Translations under genes and position numbers: made by a program
Part shown: one piece after another, positions 25,840-34,692 of the stretch
How the letters are laid out: each line of letters opens with the position of its first letter
Position numbering within the stretch: position 1 is the stretch's first letter
The notes under the pieces: model-generated
What the model was told of the DNA's origin: nothing
Databases searched by the model: none
The model's input: the letters and a program-made list of their open reading frames with translations, nothing else
Assembly (NCBI GenBank): GCA_018661705.1
Contig: JABJHR010000017.1
Location: forward strand, 62,001 to 126,000
Length of the DNA stretch: 64,000 nucleotides
Source: Candidatus Woesearchaeota archaeon
Lineage (GTDB): Archaea; Nanobdellota; Nanobdellia; Woesearchaeales; DSVV01
Reading direction: 5' to 3'

Positions 25840-26070
25840 GAAGTTATAAGTGGGTTATAAGTAATTTTGTTTTGAGTCGTGGGTTTTGGGTTCTGAGTGG
25901 GTTAGCAGTAGTGAGTTTTGAGTCTTGTTGAGTTTTCTCAATACTAATTAACACATAACCAAATCTCATAACAAATCTACTCAGAACCAACCCATTACCC
26001 AGAACTCAAAACCCATTACCTACTTATTAACTACAAACCCACTTATGACTTACAATTTAGAACTACTTAC
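25840..26070. repeat. Stop-codon-abutting palindromic repeat, copy A
   Basis: Imperfect palindrome between two convergent genes. The left arm contains GTTCTGAGTGGGTTAGCAGTA, and the right arm contains CTCAGAACCAACCCATTACC and CAGAACTCAAAACCC. Flanking GTTATAAGT/ACTTAT arms extend it to about 220 bp. The core matches six other intergenic copies in the window. Confidence 0.75.
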
Positions 26071-26074
26071 TTAA

Positions 26075-26635
26075 TTATAATTTACTCTTAACTGCTTTAT
26101 CAGAAATAATTGCACTATTCCCTGCTTTATCCTCAATAATAATCTTAATTTCTCCCCTTCCCCATAATGTGTCTTGAACTTTCTTTAACATGTTCTTTGC
26201 TTTTTTCCTGTCTGTTTTTTCTTCTGAATCATCTCTTGCTTTCTCTAACATAACTTTTACTCTGTTTAAAATGCCTTCAACATTTGTAACATAACCATTT
26301 GCTGCAGGACCAGATTCAATTGTCATAATTCTTGGAATTTTAACAGTTGCCTCTGCACTTTTTACAACCCTTACTTTAAGATCTTCTTCAGATTTCACAT
26401 CAAATGAATACTTACAAGGATCTTTATGATCGGCACATTCAATATCTGCTTTATGATATTTACAATCTGCATTAGAACAAGACATTGAGAATAAAAAAAC
26501 TTTACCAAAGTAAGGAATATCTTTCTCACTTTCCATAAGAGTCATAGTATTCTTACCACACATAGGACATTTTTGATTACCTAAAATATCCATTTTATCT
26601 GTTTCAGATGCTTGAATTGTTTTTTTTTCACTCAT
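26075..26635 (-). CDS. ZPR1-type zinc-finger protein (archaeal)
   Basis: A 186-aa protein with the ZPR1 zinc finger: CPMCGKNTMTLMESEKDIPY, then FGKVFLFSMSC and CKYHKADIEC, followed by a beta-rich ZPR1-like domain (RVVKSAEATVKIPRIMTIES). Archaeal ZPR1 homologues are single-unit versions of the eukaryotic eEF1A-binding protein; a similar link to aEF1A is inferred. The TATA element GTTTAAATAC is centred about 26 nt before the ATG at 26635, so this start is chosen over a GTG at 26644. Confidence 0.88.
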   Translation of the reverse strand: MSEKKTIQASETDKMDILGNQKCPMCGKNTMTLMESEKDIPYFGKVFLFSMSCSNADCKYHKADIECADHKDPCKYSFDVKSEEDLKVRVVKSAEATVKIPRIMTIESGPAANGYVTNVEGILNRVKVMLEKARDDSEEKTDRKKAKNMLKKVQDTLWGRGEIKIIIEDKAGNSAIISDKAVKSKL

Positions 26636-26800
26636 GTTTTTCACAAAATCCTATGGGTTTAAATACTTTTTTATTTAGTTTTAATTTAATTCTGAGTTTA
26701 TTTTTTTCTGATTTTATTTAATTATGATTTATTTATTGTTAACCCTATTACTTTAAAAAATTACTAAAATCAGTTCAAATTAACCCCGTTTTTAGAGAAT

Positions 26801-26995
26801 TCAGCTTTTGTACATATACTGGAACTCGTTTCTTTTTCCAGTGTTCTTGTACTTTACTAGCTGAGACTTTCTTAGCTTTTTTAGGCTCATTGTTACAGAT
26901 CCAATACTAACATTGATATTTTGAGATATCTGCTTGGATGTAAACCATTTGCCCTTATTAGCCTTTAGGAAATTATATACTTCTTGTTGTCCCAT
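26801..26995 (-). CDS. Small winged-helix DNA-binding protein, 64 aa
   Basis: One winged helix: EVYNFLKANKGKWFTSKQIS, recognition helix VSIGSVTMSLKKLRKSQLV, then a wing (YKNTGKRNEFQYMY). It resembles MarR/PadR-like minimal regulators. A TATA element (CTATATAAAC region near 27020-27030) lies upstream. Target unknown. The 165-bp gap to the ZPR1 gene is AT-rich with no visible gene. Confidence 0.75.
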   Translation of the reverse strand: MGQQEVYNFLKANKGKWFTSKQISQNINVSIGSVTMSLKKLRKSQLVKYKNTGKRNEFQYMYKS

Positions 26996-27104
26996 TTTAA
27001 AGCATAGGTGTGTCCCATACTATATAAACCTTTGCCTTTAATAATATACATTTATAAAAGATACCATATTTAAGGGGTAAAAGGGCTGAGAGTGGAAAAT
27101 TGAA

Positions 27105-27236
27105 TAGTCTTGGGTTGTGAGTTATGTGTTCTGAGTTGGTTATCAGTAAGTAGTTATGAGTATCGTTGAATTTTTCTCAAAACTAATATACTCAAAACCA
27201 ACTCATTACCCAATACCCATTACTCAGAACTAATTT
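27105..27236. repeat. Stop-codon-abutting palindromic repeat, copy B
   Basis: Contains GTTCTGAGTTGGTTATCAGT and AAGTAGTTATGAGTAT on the left and ACTCAAAACCAACTCATTACC with TACTCAGAAC on the right. It ends at the stop codon of the minus-strand gene at 27237. Confidence 0.8.
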
Positions 27237-27443
27237 CTACTTCATCAACAAACCAGCTAACTTTCTATGTGATTTAAGACCATTTGTTAGTTGTTTATCA
27301 AATAATTCATCTCTTGCTTCCATGATAGAATCTAATAATTCAATGCTTGTTTGTGCATTAGCAAAAGGAATATCATTATTTGCTACTGTAAATTGTGATT
27401 TAATCTCACTTTCTCTTAGTTTTATTTCTCTTTTTAATTCCAT
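27237..27443 (-). CDS. Small unknown helical protein, 68 aa
   Basis: Begins MELKREIKLRESEIKSQF and is predicted helical throughout, with no metal motif or membrane segment. A TATA element (CATATAAAC near 27470) is about 26 nt before the ATG, indicating a leaderless transcript. Not recognised. It lies in the same direction as, and just downstream of, the permease fusion gene. Confidence 0.6.
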   Translation of the reverse strand: MELKREIKLRESEIKSQFTVANNDIPFANAQTSIELLDSIMEARDELFDKQLTNGLKSHRKLAGLLMK

Positions 27444-27490
27444 TTTACATCTGTTAATTAGTGCTTGTTTATATGGTTTTTGAATAAGGA

Positions 27491-29848
27491 CTAATTATTA
27501 GATCCATAAATAAAGATTTCTTCCTTAAACATTCTTTTCTTTCTTTTATAATTCACTTTCAAGCCTGCATTCTTAAACAAGTTCTTAACTTTTTTCTCAT
27601 TTTCAGTAATTAAAGCATTTGGAGTAACATTAAGCACATGATTCTTTATATAAAAGCAAAACTTAGCATTTTTATTTAATCTTTGTTTTAGATGCTTTAG
27701 GAAAAGAGGAAGATTTTCAATATAACCTAGTGTATTAAATGAAACAAACACATCACTTTTTTTCACTTTAGAAGATAATTTCCATGATTTTCTATAATGT
27801 ACTTTTATTCTTTTTCTATGTTTACTATCCATTAATTTAAGATATTTCTTAAAATGGTTTAATTCATTCTTTGATGTGTCTATTGCAGAGATCTCTTTGT
27901 ACTCTAATCCTTTTTCAACAATTCTTTTAATAAAAACACCGGTCCTACAATCAAAATCAACTAATCTTTTCTTAGAATTAAACGGACCAACCAACATTAT
28001 TATTTTATCAAACAACCTATTACTCATTGGATTTTTTTTATGATAATGATGATGCATTTTTGCCATTAATTCTCGTCTTAAATGAACATATTTAGGATCA
28101 TAAAATAATTCAATTGCAAAATAAGCAGGAATACCAAACACAATCAAAGAGATAGATATTTTAAGCATCTCCATTGCCCCATGTGTTTCCTTGATAAACA
28201 TTACTAACAAAAAGATCATAAAAAATATTGTAAACAAAGGTCCTATTTTTCCAAATATAACTCTGTATGGTCTTGGTTGATCTGGTTTTTTGAATCTTAA
28301 AATAATAACACTAAGTAATACTGCTGAATAAACAATTAATATCAAAGGAATCAAAATATGTAAAAGAGTTTCATAAGAACCTGCCCCCACAATAACTAAT
28401 ATTGAAACAACTAATGCTTGAAAAATAATTGAAACATAAGGGCTTTTATGTTTTGGATCAATTTTGGCAAACTGAGTAAAGAATAATTTATCCTCTGCCA
28501 AAGACATTAGTAAACGAGGAGCCGTTACAATCCAGCCAGCAGTTGCACCAATAACAGAAACAAAGATTAAGAAAGTAAATATAAGTCCACCAACAAATCC
28601 AAAATGAGCAGCCCCCAAATCTCTTAAAGGAGCGGTTGATTCCGCATAGTCTGCCCAAGGAATCGTACCCATTGCTGTAAATGCAAGAAGAAATGCTAGT
28701 ACTGAAATAACAATTGTTCCATAAATTAATGCCTTAGGCATTACCTTTGTAGGGTTTTTTGTTTCTGCAGATAGAAAAATAGCACTTTCCCATCCAAAAA
28801 AAGTTTCAGCAATGAAAAATATTGCTAGCAGAATACTCATTGATGGTAATACAAAAAATGGTTTAAAATTTTCAGGGTTAAAATTAAGAAACCCAGGAAT
28901 AATTATTGCAATAACTGCAACAAGAGTAATAAGAGCAAAGGTTACTAATACAACAGTAGAAGTTTGCATCCCCCTAAGTGCAACAAGACTAAAAAGAACT
29001 ATTAAAAATATAGCAACAGGAACGTATGTAAAAGAATAGTCTATAGGAATAAGATATTGTAATGCCCCTAATAACAACATTGCGATTGTAACACTTCCTG
29101 CAATTGAAGTTGTCCAACCTATAACAAAAGACCAAAATCTTCCATAAGCTTGTTTTGCAAATTCATAAACTCCGCCTGCTTTTGGAAACATTGATGTTAA
29201 TTCAGCAAAACACATTGCAATATAAACAGAAATTAATGAGAGTATTGCCCAAGATATTAAAGAAGCAGGGCCTGCATGTTTTGCACCAGCAGAAGTTAAA
29301 AACCAAATACCAGTTCCCATGATTGAGTTTATTGTAATAAGTAAGATAACTCTAAAACTTAATACACCCTTCATTTGTTTTTCATGAGGTTGAACTTTTC
29401 TTATCTTTGCTTTTTTAACATGTTTTCTAAATCTTAAAAATCTTGGGGCTCTTGCAGCAAATCTTAATAGCCTAATGAATTTTGCATATCTTGCAAATTT
29501 AGCAAACCTTGAAACTCTTGCAATTATTCTAACTCCTCTTAAAGCTCTTATCATTGTAAGACCTTCAAGTCCTAAGAAAATTAAGTTAAAAGGTATTGTT
29601 GCAATGATATCTAAATAATGCTTTTTTATGTATGGAATTAAATGAGGTGTTTCAAACCATCTAAAATATAAGTCAATTGCAAAAATAATAATTACAAATA
29701 AATCAAAAAAGTCAATAAAAATAGACATTCCCTGGCTAAATCCATAAAAAAGTTCAATTATAGTAACAATAAGAAGCAGAACTAATGATGGTGGAATTAA
29801 TAAATTTACAAATGCATCTAATTCATTATTTGAATTGTTTTTTTTCAT
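27491..29848 (-). CDS. Voltage-sensor-like / APC permease / methyltransferase-like fusion
   Basis: A 785-aa protein in three parts. Residues about 10-150 resemble a four-helix voltage-sensor domain: S2-like FAIDLYFRWFE, S3-like YLDIIATIPF, and an S4-like helix with Arg/Lys every third or fourth residue (RALRGVRIIARVSRFAKF and on). Residues about 160-590 are an APC-family amino acid permease of about 12 helices (INSIMGTGIWFLTSAGAKHAG, FAELTSMFPKAGGVYEFAK, FFGWESAIFLSAETKNPTK). Residues about 620-785 resemble a SAM methyltransferase without a strong GxGxG (KRLVDFDCRTGVFIKR). The start overlaps the stop of the upstream voltage-sensor-like gene (ATGA). Substrate and voltage response are unproven. 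Confidence 0.8.
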   Translation of the reverse strand: MKKNNSNNELDAFVNLLIPPSLVLLLIVTIIELFYGFSQGMSIFIDFFDLFVIIIFAIDLYFRWFETPHLIPYIKKHYLDIIATIPFNLIFLGLEGLTMIRALRGVRIIARVSRFAKFARYAKFIRLLRFAARAPRFLRFRKHVKKAKIRKVQPHEKQMKGVLSFRVILLITINSIMGTGIWFLTSAGAKHAGPASLISWAILSLISVYIAMCFAELTSMFPKAGGVYEFAKQAYGRFWSFVIGWTTSIAGSVTIAMLLLGALQYLIPIDYSFTYVPVAIFLIVLFSLVALRGMQTSTVVLVTFALITLVAVIAIIIPGFLNFNPENFKPFFVLPSMSILLAIFFIAETFFGWESAIFLSAETKNPTKVMPKALIYGTIVISVLAFLLAFTAMGTIPWADYAESTAPLRDLGAAHFGFVGGLIFTFLIFVSVIGATAGWIVTAPRLLMSLAEDKLFFTQFAKIDPKHKSPYVSIIFQALVVSILVIVGAGSYETLLHILIPLILIVYSAVLLSVIILRFKKPDQPRPYRVIFGKIGPLFTIFFMIFLLVMFIKETHGAMEMLKISISLIVFGIPAYFAIELFYDPKYVHLRRELMAKMHHHYHKKNPMSNRLFDKIIMLVGPFNSKKRLVDFDCRTGVFIKRIVEKGLEYKEISAIDTSKNELNHFKKYLKLMDSKHRKRIKVHYRKSWKLSSKVKKSDVFVSFNTLGYIENLPLFLKHLKQRLNKNAKFCFYIKNHVLNVTPNALITENEKKVKNLFKNAGLKVNYKRKKRMFKEEIFIYGSNN

Positions 29849-30843
29849 GTTCTTTTCTTAGATTTCTTAACTTTCACTTTTTTCTTTTTTACTGATTTGT
29901 TTTTATTTGTTTTTTTAGCTTTAGTTTTTTGATTTAGATTTATTTTTCTCCTAATCTCTTTCTTGTTATTACTCCTTTTAATAGTTTTCTTTTTTTTGAT
30001 TACTTTTCTTTTTTTATTCTTTAGTTTTCTTTTAGTTGGTTTCTTCTTTACTTTCTTTTTTTTTCTTACTTTTTTAAGTGCAAACAAAGGAAATAATCTG
30101 TGTAATCGAAGAAGCCTAGGAATTCTTGTAAATAATCTAATAAATCTTTGACTCTTAAAATATTTGGTAATTCTCTCAAACTTAAACGTTTCAGCAGCAA
30201 CTTTCTCGGCTTCAATTGATCTTGCAGCAATCTTCTCTGCTTCTAATGTTCTTGTTGCTAATCTTTCTGTATCAACTACAATGTGGGTAGCTGTTTGTGC
30301 AGTCCCAACTTCTCTAGCTAAAGCACCAGCAATAAAACCTAAAGGCAAAACAGCAATTATATCTAGGAAATATGTTTTAATAAATTTCCATGATGTTGCT
30401 TTCTTGAAGAAATTAAAATAAAGATCAATAATAAAACATCCAATAATTGTTTGGTCAATTAAAACAATTTCATGATGATAATGGTGAGCAAACTCTGCCA
30501 TCACATCTAAAAAATGCCATTCTGTGTGAAACCAAGATTCAAGTAAACCATTAATACCATGGCCAAGCTCAGCAACAATTATGAATAATAAAATTAATAC
30601 TAACCAAGGAATTGCTTTTTCAATAAAATGCTCTAACCACCCAAATCGTTTATGATTAAATAAAAGAATTTTTCGTTTCCAATTTGGAAGATCATCATAT
30701 TCAATATGTTTTCTTCTGTGAAAATGATGTAAAAGTTTAGTATGTGCTTTTTTAGTATTATGTGTTATATGATGATGCCACTTTTTAGGTTTAGATTTAC
30801 TTTGAAAACTAGATCTAGCATTATTACCTCTTTTTTTAGTCAT
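29845..30843 (-). CDS. Voltage-sensor-like membrane protein with Lys-rich tail
   Basis: A 332-aa protein. After a basic, His-rich N-terminus come helices resembling S1 (IPWLVLILLFIIVAELGHGI), S2 (IIGCFIIDLYFNFFK) and S3 (FLDIIAVLPLGFIAG). An unusual helical insert with repeated Glu-Lys-Ala units (EAEKIAARSIEAEKVAAE) follows, then an S4-like stretch (RFIRLFTRIPRLLRLHRLF). The last about 80 residues are almost entirely Lys/Arg, resembling a nucleic-acid or polyanion-binding tail. No pore helices follow S4. It is coupled to the permease fusion gene, suggesting one complex. TATA (TTATATAAAC) about 26 nt upstream indicates a leaderless mRNA. Confidence 0.75.
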   Translation of the reverse strand: MTKKRGNNARSSFQSKSKPKKWHHHITHNTKKAHTKLLHHFHRRKHIEYDDLPNWKRKILLFNHKRFGWLEHFIEKAIPWLVLILLFIIVAELGHGINGLLESWFHTEWHFLDVMAEFAHHYHHEIVLIDQTIIGCFIIDLYFNFFKKATSWKFIKTYFLDIIAVLPLGFIAGALAREVGTAQTATHIVVDTERLATRTLEAEKIAARSIEAEKVAAETFKFERITKYFKSQRFIRLFTRIPRLLRLHRLFPLFALKKVRKKKKVKKKPTKRKLKNKKRKVIKKKKTIKRSNNKKEIRRKINLNQKTKAKKTNKNKSVKKKKVKVKKSKKRT

Positions 30844-30898
30844 ACATGCATTTTTAGAACTTCTTGTTTATATAATTATTGTTAAAATACTTAGAAAA

Positions 30899-31042
30899 CT
30901 ATAGTAAAGGATTACTATTTACAGCTCTATACTCGCTAGTATTACAGGTAGGGCACTTAAAGTGGTTATACCATTTACCACTAAAGTTGATTTTACCATG
31001 CTGACTAAGAGCAACATTACAATTTCTACAGATAACGTTCAT
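30899..31042 (-). CDS. Small zinc-ribbon protein, 47 aa
   Basis: Begins MNVICRNCNVALSQHGK and has a second pair in HFKCPTCNTSEY, giving the CxxC-x21-CxxC spacing of a zinc ribbon. A TATA element (TTTATATAC near 31063-31073) is about 26 nt before the ATG, fitting a leaderless gene. Function unknown. It lies upstream of, and in the same direction as, the voltage-sensor-like operon, separated by that operon's promoter. Confidence 0.65.
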   Translation of the reverse strand: MNVICRNCNVALSQHGKINFSGKWYNHFKCPTCNTSEYRAVNSNPLL

Positions 31043-31224
31043 AGGTATATGTAGCAGTAGAAAGTATATAAATATTCGCTATAGAAATTATATAAAAGTA
31101 ATTAGTAGCTAGAATAGAGCTTAAGAAAATATTGACTACAATTAGTCAATATTTAACTCAAAACCACTAATCTCTTTAGTAACCACAAACTTTATAATAA
31201 ATGCTTCAGAAACTAGCACTTTAT

Positions 31225-31860
31225 ATGGAAAAAAAAGAAAATCCCAAAAAAAGTTTTCTTAAGAAACTATGGTGGTTTATTTGGGAAGATGATAGTATTT
31301 GGAGTTGGATTATTAACATATTACTTGCATTTATCTTAATCAAGTTCCTTGTTTATCCAGGATTAGGATTAGTATTTGGAACTCAATATCCAATTGTAGC
31401 TGTTGTTTCAGGAAGTATGGAACACGATGGTAACTTCGAGACATGGTGGGAAAGCCCGGCAGCATGTGCAGAAATTTGTACCCAAGAAAAATGGTACAAT
31501 GAGTTTGAAATAGAAAAAGAGGAGTTTAAAGATTTTAAATTCAAAAATGGCTTTAACAAAGGAGACATAATGTTTCTTAGAAAAGCAAATCCTAAAAAAT
31601 TAAAAATTGGAGATGTACTTGTGTTTCAATCACCGTACAGACCAGAACCAATCATACATAGAATTGTTAAAATAACAGAAGAAAATGAAATTAAAGTTTA
31701 CCAAACCAAAGGTGATCATAATGTTGCCTCTGGAAAACATGATTTCAAGATTACTGAAGGACAGCTCCTCGGTAAAGCTTGGTTTAGAGCACCATTTTTA
31801 GGATGGATAAAAATAGGTTTTGTTAAATTAATGTCACTAGTTGGCATTCAAATAATGTAG
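31225..31860 (+). CDS. Signal peptidase I (archaeal/Sec11-type)
   Basis: Cleaves signal peptides of exported proteins at the membrane. One N-terminal membrane helix (SWIINILLAFILIKFLV) precedes the catalytic serine in VAVVSGSMEHDG; the conserved His is in EPIIHRIVKI and the Asp region is TKGDHN. The TATA element CTTTATAAT near 31190-31197 suits the second ATG at 31225, so this 211-aa start is preferred over the ATG at 31201. An insertion of about 45 residues after the serine motif contains two cysteines (AACAEICTQ). The TFS gene follows after 13 bp. Confidence 0.9.
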   Translation: MEKKENPKKSFLKKLWWFIWEDDSIWSWIINILLAFILIKFLVYPGLGLVFGTQYPIVAVVSGSMEHDGNFETWWESPAACAEICTQEKWYNEFEIEKEEFKDFKFKNGFNKGDIMFLRKANPKKLKIGDVLVFQSPYRPEPIIHRIVKITEENEIKVYQTKGDHNVASGKHDFKITEGQLLGKAWFRAPFLGWIKIGFVKLMSLVGIQIM

Positions 31861-31873
31861 AGAAGGTGAAAAA

Positions 31874-32188
31874 ATGTTTTGTCCAAAATGCGGATCAATA
31901 TTAATACCAAAAAATGATGGAAATAAGAAAATATTACATTGCAAATGTGGTCACAATAATGCAGAAGACATTAAAGACATGAAGTTTACAGAAACTTTAG
32001 GAAATGAAAAGAAAATTGAAGTTGTGGATAAGGAAATTGAAACTCATCCATTAACAGAAGTAGAATGTCCAAAATGTCATCATAGAGAAGCAAGATATTG
32101 GACCCAACAAACAAGAGCTAGTGATGAACCAGAAACAAAGTTCTACAAATGTGAGAAATGTAAACATATTTGGAGAGATTATAGTTAA
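31874..32188 (+). CDS. tfs: Transcription factor S (TFS, TFIIS/RPB9-like)
   Basis: A 104-aa protein with two zinc ribbons: the N-terminal MFCPKCGSILIPKNDGNK...LHCKCG and the C-terminal CPKCHHREARYWTQQTRASD followed by EP...CEKCKHIW. The acidic hairpin SDEP corresponds to the catalytic Asp-Glu that stimulates RNA cleavage by stalled RNA polymerase. SD AAGGTGA precedes the ATG. It forms an operon with the signal peptidase gene. Confidence 0.93.
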   Translation: MFCPKCGSILIPKNDGNKKILHCKCGHNNAEDIKDMKFTETLGNEKKIEVVDKEIETHPLTEVECPKCHHREARYWTQQTRASDEPETKFYKCEKCKHIWRDYS

Positions 32189-32263
32189 GGATATTATTTT
32201 TATTTCTATTTTTTAACATAAAAACACAAGTTATATAAACTAGTATAGCCATTAGTATACTGT

Positions 32264-32830
32264 ATGTGGAAAACAGTTTTAGAAGCAGAAGATGTGTTAA
32301 TATACGAGAAAGCACTAGCTAAGCTACTTGTAAGAATAGAAGCTAGGAAAGAAAATGGGGGGCCTTGGATTCTCTATAAGAAGTATTCTACACCTAATAA
32401 CACCATAAACTACACTGAAGATTTTAGCTGTAAAACACTAGAAGAAGTCAATGAATTAATTGAATGCTTACAAAATTCTAGAATGAAGACCATTCAAGAG
32501 ATAACAGAATTAAAATTAGCTAAAAACAAAGATATTGAGATTAATATTAAGAGAAATTTCAGAGATTATAATTGTGAAGGATGGATGTTTAGTATAAATG
32601 ATGGAGAATTCTGCAATAAGATATTTGTAAGGGAAAAAGAATGTATTGAAGCAGATGTTATACTAAACGATTTATACAGACCACTAGAAGGAAAAATAGT
32701 CCATAAATTAGTAGATATTCTTGGTATAAGTGATGAATTAACTAAAACAAAAATAGTAGTACACTATTGTAGTTCTAAATCAAAGTATTTTGTTGAAGAA
32801 GGTTATTTAGAAGAGACGCAGAAAGTTTGA
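32264..32830 (+). CDS. Unknown soluble protein, 188 aa
   Basis: Not recognised. The TATA element TTATATAAAC is centred about 26 nt before the ATG (leaderless). The sequence is alpha/beta with scattered cysteines and no membrane segment. N-terminal MWKTVLEAEDVLIYEKALAK resembles no domain I can name. Confidence 0.6.
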   Translation: MWKTVLEAEDVLIYEKALAKLLVRIEARKENGGPWILYKKYSTPNNTINYTEDFSCKTLEEVNELIECLQNSRMKTIQEITELKLAKNKDIEINIKRNFRDYNCEGWMFSINDGEFCNKIFVREKECIEADVILNDLYRPLEGKIVHKLVDILGISDELTKTKIVVHYCSSKSKYFVEEGYLEETQKV

Positions 32831-32875
32831 TTTATTTCTTTTATTAAATTTCGTTGTTATAATTAGCAATAGATA

Positions 32876-32975
32876 AACAAAAAACAACAACAACATTGGC
32901 ATGGACGGACTTTACTGTGTAAAGTCCTACTCGCCTCGTAAACTCGACTCGCCCAGCCATGTTATTGTTTTTTGT
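32876..32975 (+). repeat. Structured intergenic element with GGACTTT hairpin, copy 1
   Basis: Outer arms ACAAAAAACAACAACAACAT and ATGTTATTGTTTTTTGT enclose an inner hairpin GGACTTTAC-TGT-GTAAAGTCC, then a CTCG-rich single-stranded stretch ending GCCCAGCCAT. It is related, in inverted orientation, to 57784-57875, with changed bases in the hairpin that keep pairing. It may act as a terminator after the upstream gene or be a small RNA or mobile palindrome. Confidence 0.6.
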
Positions 32976-32997
32976 ATAAAAGAGTTAAATTAAAAAG

Positions 32998-33031
32998 CTC
33001 TACAACACTAGGGCGAAGCCAATGTCACTCA
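32998..33031 (+). ncRNA. CTCTACAACACTAGG element, copy 1
   Basis: CTCTACAACACTAGG followed by a stem-loop GGC-GAA-GCC and then ACTCA. The same 15-mer at 51557-51571 is followed by GTCC-GAA-GGAC and GCTCA, so the stem differs in sequence while pairing and the GAA loop are kept. It lies about 90 bp before the PEP-synthase-like gene. Strand and extent are uncertain. Confidence 0.4.
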
Positions 33032-33116
33032 CAAAAATTCTTTTCACAATGCCAAATACTACTTTCAAGTGATAAAGAAGAAAAGATTTATAAACAGAAA
33101 GAAAGTCTAGAAAAGA

Positions 33117-34625
33117 ATGGCTTCAATTACAGAGACAGCAGAGTATAAAGCAGAGAAGAAGTTTGGTGGTCCAAAGTTTGCAGAACTTAAACTATTAGAA
33201 AGAGTTAGAGATGACCATGAAACAAAAAGAAGAGGAATTGAATTTAGAACAATTCCTGAGTTCTATTCTCCTGGTTTTGGACTATGGAGAAGTATGATGA
33301 GTAATGGTTTATCTCCTTGGCTAAAAGATGCAAGAATGCACATGGGAAATGTATGGCAAGCATATGACCAAGTAATAAGAGGAGAAAGCATTGATGAATC
33401 TGTATTAGGAAAAGCACATGATTTCTTTGGATTAAGAACGTATGAAGGTAAACATTTTGAGGCCTTTGGTGAGAATGAATTTCGTAATAGAAATTTGGGA
33501 AAGATCAAAAGATTCATTAATGAAAATTCAAAACATGTAAGGGAAACAAGAAATTTTCTGGAAAGAATAGACTCAAGAACTCTTCTGTATCGTTCAAGCA
33601 TGGGAATTGAAGATAAACTAAAAGGAACACAAGGATTATTTGAAACATATTCAACAGGAGGTTTTTCTTGGAAACCAGAACAAGCTGCCAGACATATTGA
33701 TACTTTCTTAAATGCAAATCTAGCAACTTCAATTTTTGAACAAAGACCAACTCAAATGAATTATATTTTATGTGGTTACATTAAAAGTACTTCTGGTGGT
33801 GTATGTCTAAGTTCTATTAATGGAAAAGGACAACACTATGTTGAACTAGCTCATGATGCATCAAAAATAACAACAGGAAGTATGGCTGGTAGCATTAATC
33901 AAATTATAGGAAACAGCGAAGAATTTGAAATTCGTTATGCATCTAATGACAGAGCAAATAAATATGAATTACCAAAACAAAATATAAATGGAACACAATC
34001 ATTTAGTTCAGAAACACAAGTTAGAAATCTTCTAAAAGTAATAGATTATCTTGAAGAATTATATGGAACTAATGTTGATGTTGAATTTTTATTTGAAGAA
34101 GGTGAAGAGGTTCCAACTATTCTGCAGATAAGAGAATCTCCTATTAAAAGATCAGATAATCCAATAACAGATGAGGAATGGAATTCTGCTGACTATCAAG
34201 TTCCATTAGTTATTAAACCAGGGGAATTTTTAGGAATTGTTATCAATTCCCAGTCATATGAAAATCATATCCATGATTACAAATCAGAACAAATAGCTGA
34301 ATTAAAAAAATGTGACCAAAAAAATCCAGATGGTTATGCATATTCTTGTCTTCTTGGAACAATTAGTGGACATACAGATGTCTCTTTAGGGAAATATAAA
34401 GTCCATGGAAGACCAATTGATATAGTTACAAGTATTAGTAAAAACTGCAAAGTGCTCATAAATGATTACGATATTCTAAACAAAGGTGGACATTTTCATC
34501 TAAGATTAACTGATCAAGGACATCCAGAATTTTACATGTCAATGCCTAATTTTAATGTCCCAGATGGTACAAGAATACATGCTAGAAGTGATGGGTATCG
34601 TGGTATTATTAATGTTGTAAAGTAA
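33117..34625 (+). CDS. Orphan protein with PEP-synthase/PPDK-like ATP-binding domain
   Basis: A 502-aa protein. Residues about 150-360 resemble the nucleotide-binding domain of PEP synthase, PPDK and rifampin phosphotransferases: LLYRSSMGIEDKLKGTQGLF, YSTGG, STSGGVCLSS, then VDVEFLFEEGEEVPTILQIR, the strand that ends ...QxR in that family. No separate phospho-histidine swivel domain or PEP-binding barrel follows. The C-terminal about 120 residues (PGEFLGIVINSQSYENH...) are unrecognised. It is probably an ATP-using phosphotransferase or ligase of unknown substrate. TATA about 26 nt upstream (ATTTATAAAC) indicates a leaderless mRNA. Confidence 0.65.
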   Translation: MASITETAEYKAEKKFGGPKFAELKLLERVRDDHETKRRGIEFRTIPEFYSPGFGLWRSMMSNGLSPWLKDARMHMGNVWQAYDQVIRGESIDESVLGKAHDFFGLRTYEGKHFEAFGENEFRNRNLGKIKRFINENSKHVRETRNFLERIDSRTLLYRSSMGIEDKLKGTQGLFETYSTGGFSWKPEQAARHIDTFLNANLATSIFEQRPTQMNYILCGYIKSTSGGVCLSSINGKGQHYVELAHDASKITTGSMAGSINQIIGNSEEFEIRYASNDRANKYELPKQNINGTQSFSSETQVRNLLKVIDYLEELYGTNVDVEFLFEEGEEVPTILQIRESPIKRSDNPITDEEWNSADYQVPLVIKPGEFLGIVINSQSYENHIHDYKSEQIAELKKCDQKNPDGYAYSCLLGTISGHTDVSLGKYKVHGRPIDIVTSISKNCKVLINDYDILNKGGHFHLRLTDQGHPEFYMSMPNFNVPDGTRIHARSDGYRGIINVVK

Positions 34626-34692
34626 TTTATTCTAAACAAAACATATAAATAGTAAAAGAATTAATTCTAATAATATTAAGGAGGTGTTTATT

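Noticed and set aside
29963-30421. Hydrophobic plus-strand frames opposite the voltage-sensor-like gene
   Set aside because: They are antisense to a Lys-rich coding region (AAA/AAG codons read as TTT/CTT), have no promoter or SD, and look like composition artefacts.
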